Assembly (NCBI GenBank): GCA_905480085.1
Contig: CAJQPD010000087.1
Location: 1 to 6,252, forward strand
DNA: 6,252 nt
Direction of reading: 5' to 3'
From: an uncultured Acidimicrobiia bacterium
GTDB lineage: Bacteria; Actinomycetota; Acidimicrobiia; Spongiisociales; JAENVV01
The stretch's first letter is position 1; every line of letters starts with the position of its first letter. Below the pieces are notes generated by a model. The model was not told where the DNA came from, searched no databases, and saw nothing but the letters and a program-made list of their open reading frames with translations. Shown in pieces: positions 6,163-6,252 of the stretch. The position numbers were made by a program, and so were the translations under genes.

Positions 6163-6226
6163 CAATCGAGTGTGCATCCAGATTCCGCATAGGCACTTGC
6201 ATGCACACTCGTTTCGCGATCGATTG
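6163..6226 (+). terminator. Nested inverted repeats downstream of tRNA-Lys, candidate terminator
   Basis: CGAGTGTGCAT (6167-6177) is the exact reverse complement of ATGCACACTCG (6201-6211), giving an eleven-pair stem with a 23-base loop and only TTT after it. A second, overlapping pair, CAATCGA (6163-6169) with TCGATTG (6220-6226), lies outside it, so two folds compete or stack. The position right after the tRNA fits a terminator, but the large loop and short T-run are atypical. The arms could instead be a protein binding site. Confidence 0.4.
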
Positions 6227-6252
6227 TTTGGACAACATGAATCTGGTTTCCG

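Overview
The window looks like chromosomal DNA from a high-GC Gram-positive bacterium, most likely an actinomycete-type lineage (Actinomycetota, perhaps Acidimicrobiia). The reasons are high GC in all genes, GTG as a start codon, a lipoprotein with a long Thr/Ser/Pro linker, a tRNA without an encoded CCA end, and protein families common in that phylum. The exact lineage cannot be fixed from the sequence alone. I see no insertion sequence, CRISPR array or phage gene.

Left part (+ strand, 1-2052): the acidic C-terminus of an unidentified protein is followed after 21 bases by a two-domain mercaptopyruvate/thiosulfate sulfurtransferase with an intact CGSGVTA active-site loop. That gene overlaps by 4 bases (GTGA) an unrecognised 333-residue protein, so the two are probably one translationally coupled unit. 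From the stop codon of this unit to the convergent gene (2053-2211) there is no gene, but five copies of the 11-base palindrome AACCC-N-GGGTT.

Middle part (- strand, 4576 to 2212): a GNAT-type acetyltransferase and then the most notable gene, a 602-residue fusion of an endonuclease IV-like TIM barrel (about residues 1-275) to a LigD-type primase-polymerase domain (about 290-602), with no ligase domain. Endonuclease IV enzymes open abasic sites and clean 3' ends, and LigD-type polymerases fill short gaps, so one polypeptide could carry two successive steps of base-excision or break repair. A perfect 19-base dyad (4080-4098) lies in the leader of the fusion gene and resembles an operator.

Right part (+ strand, 4664-6252): a divergently transcribed secreted lipoprotein of unknown function with six cysteines after the lipidated one, then tRNA-Lys(UUU), followed by nested inverted repeats that may be its terminator.
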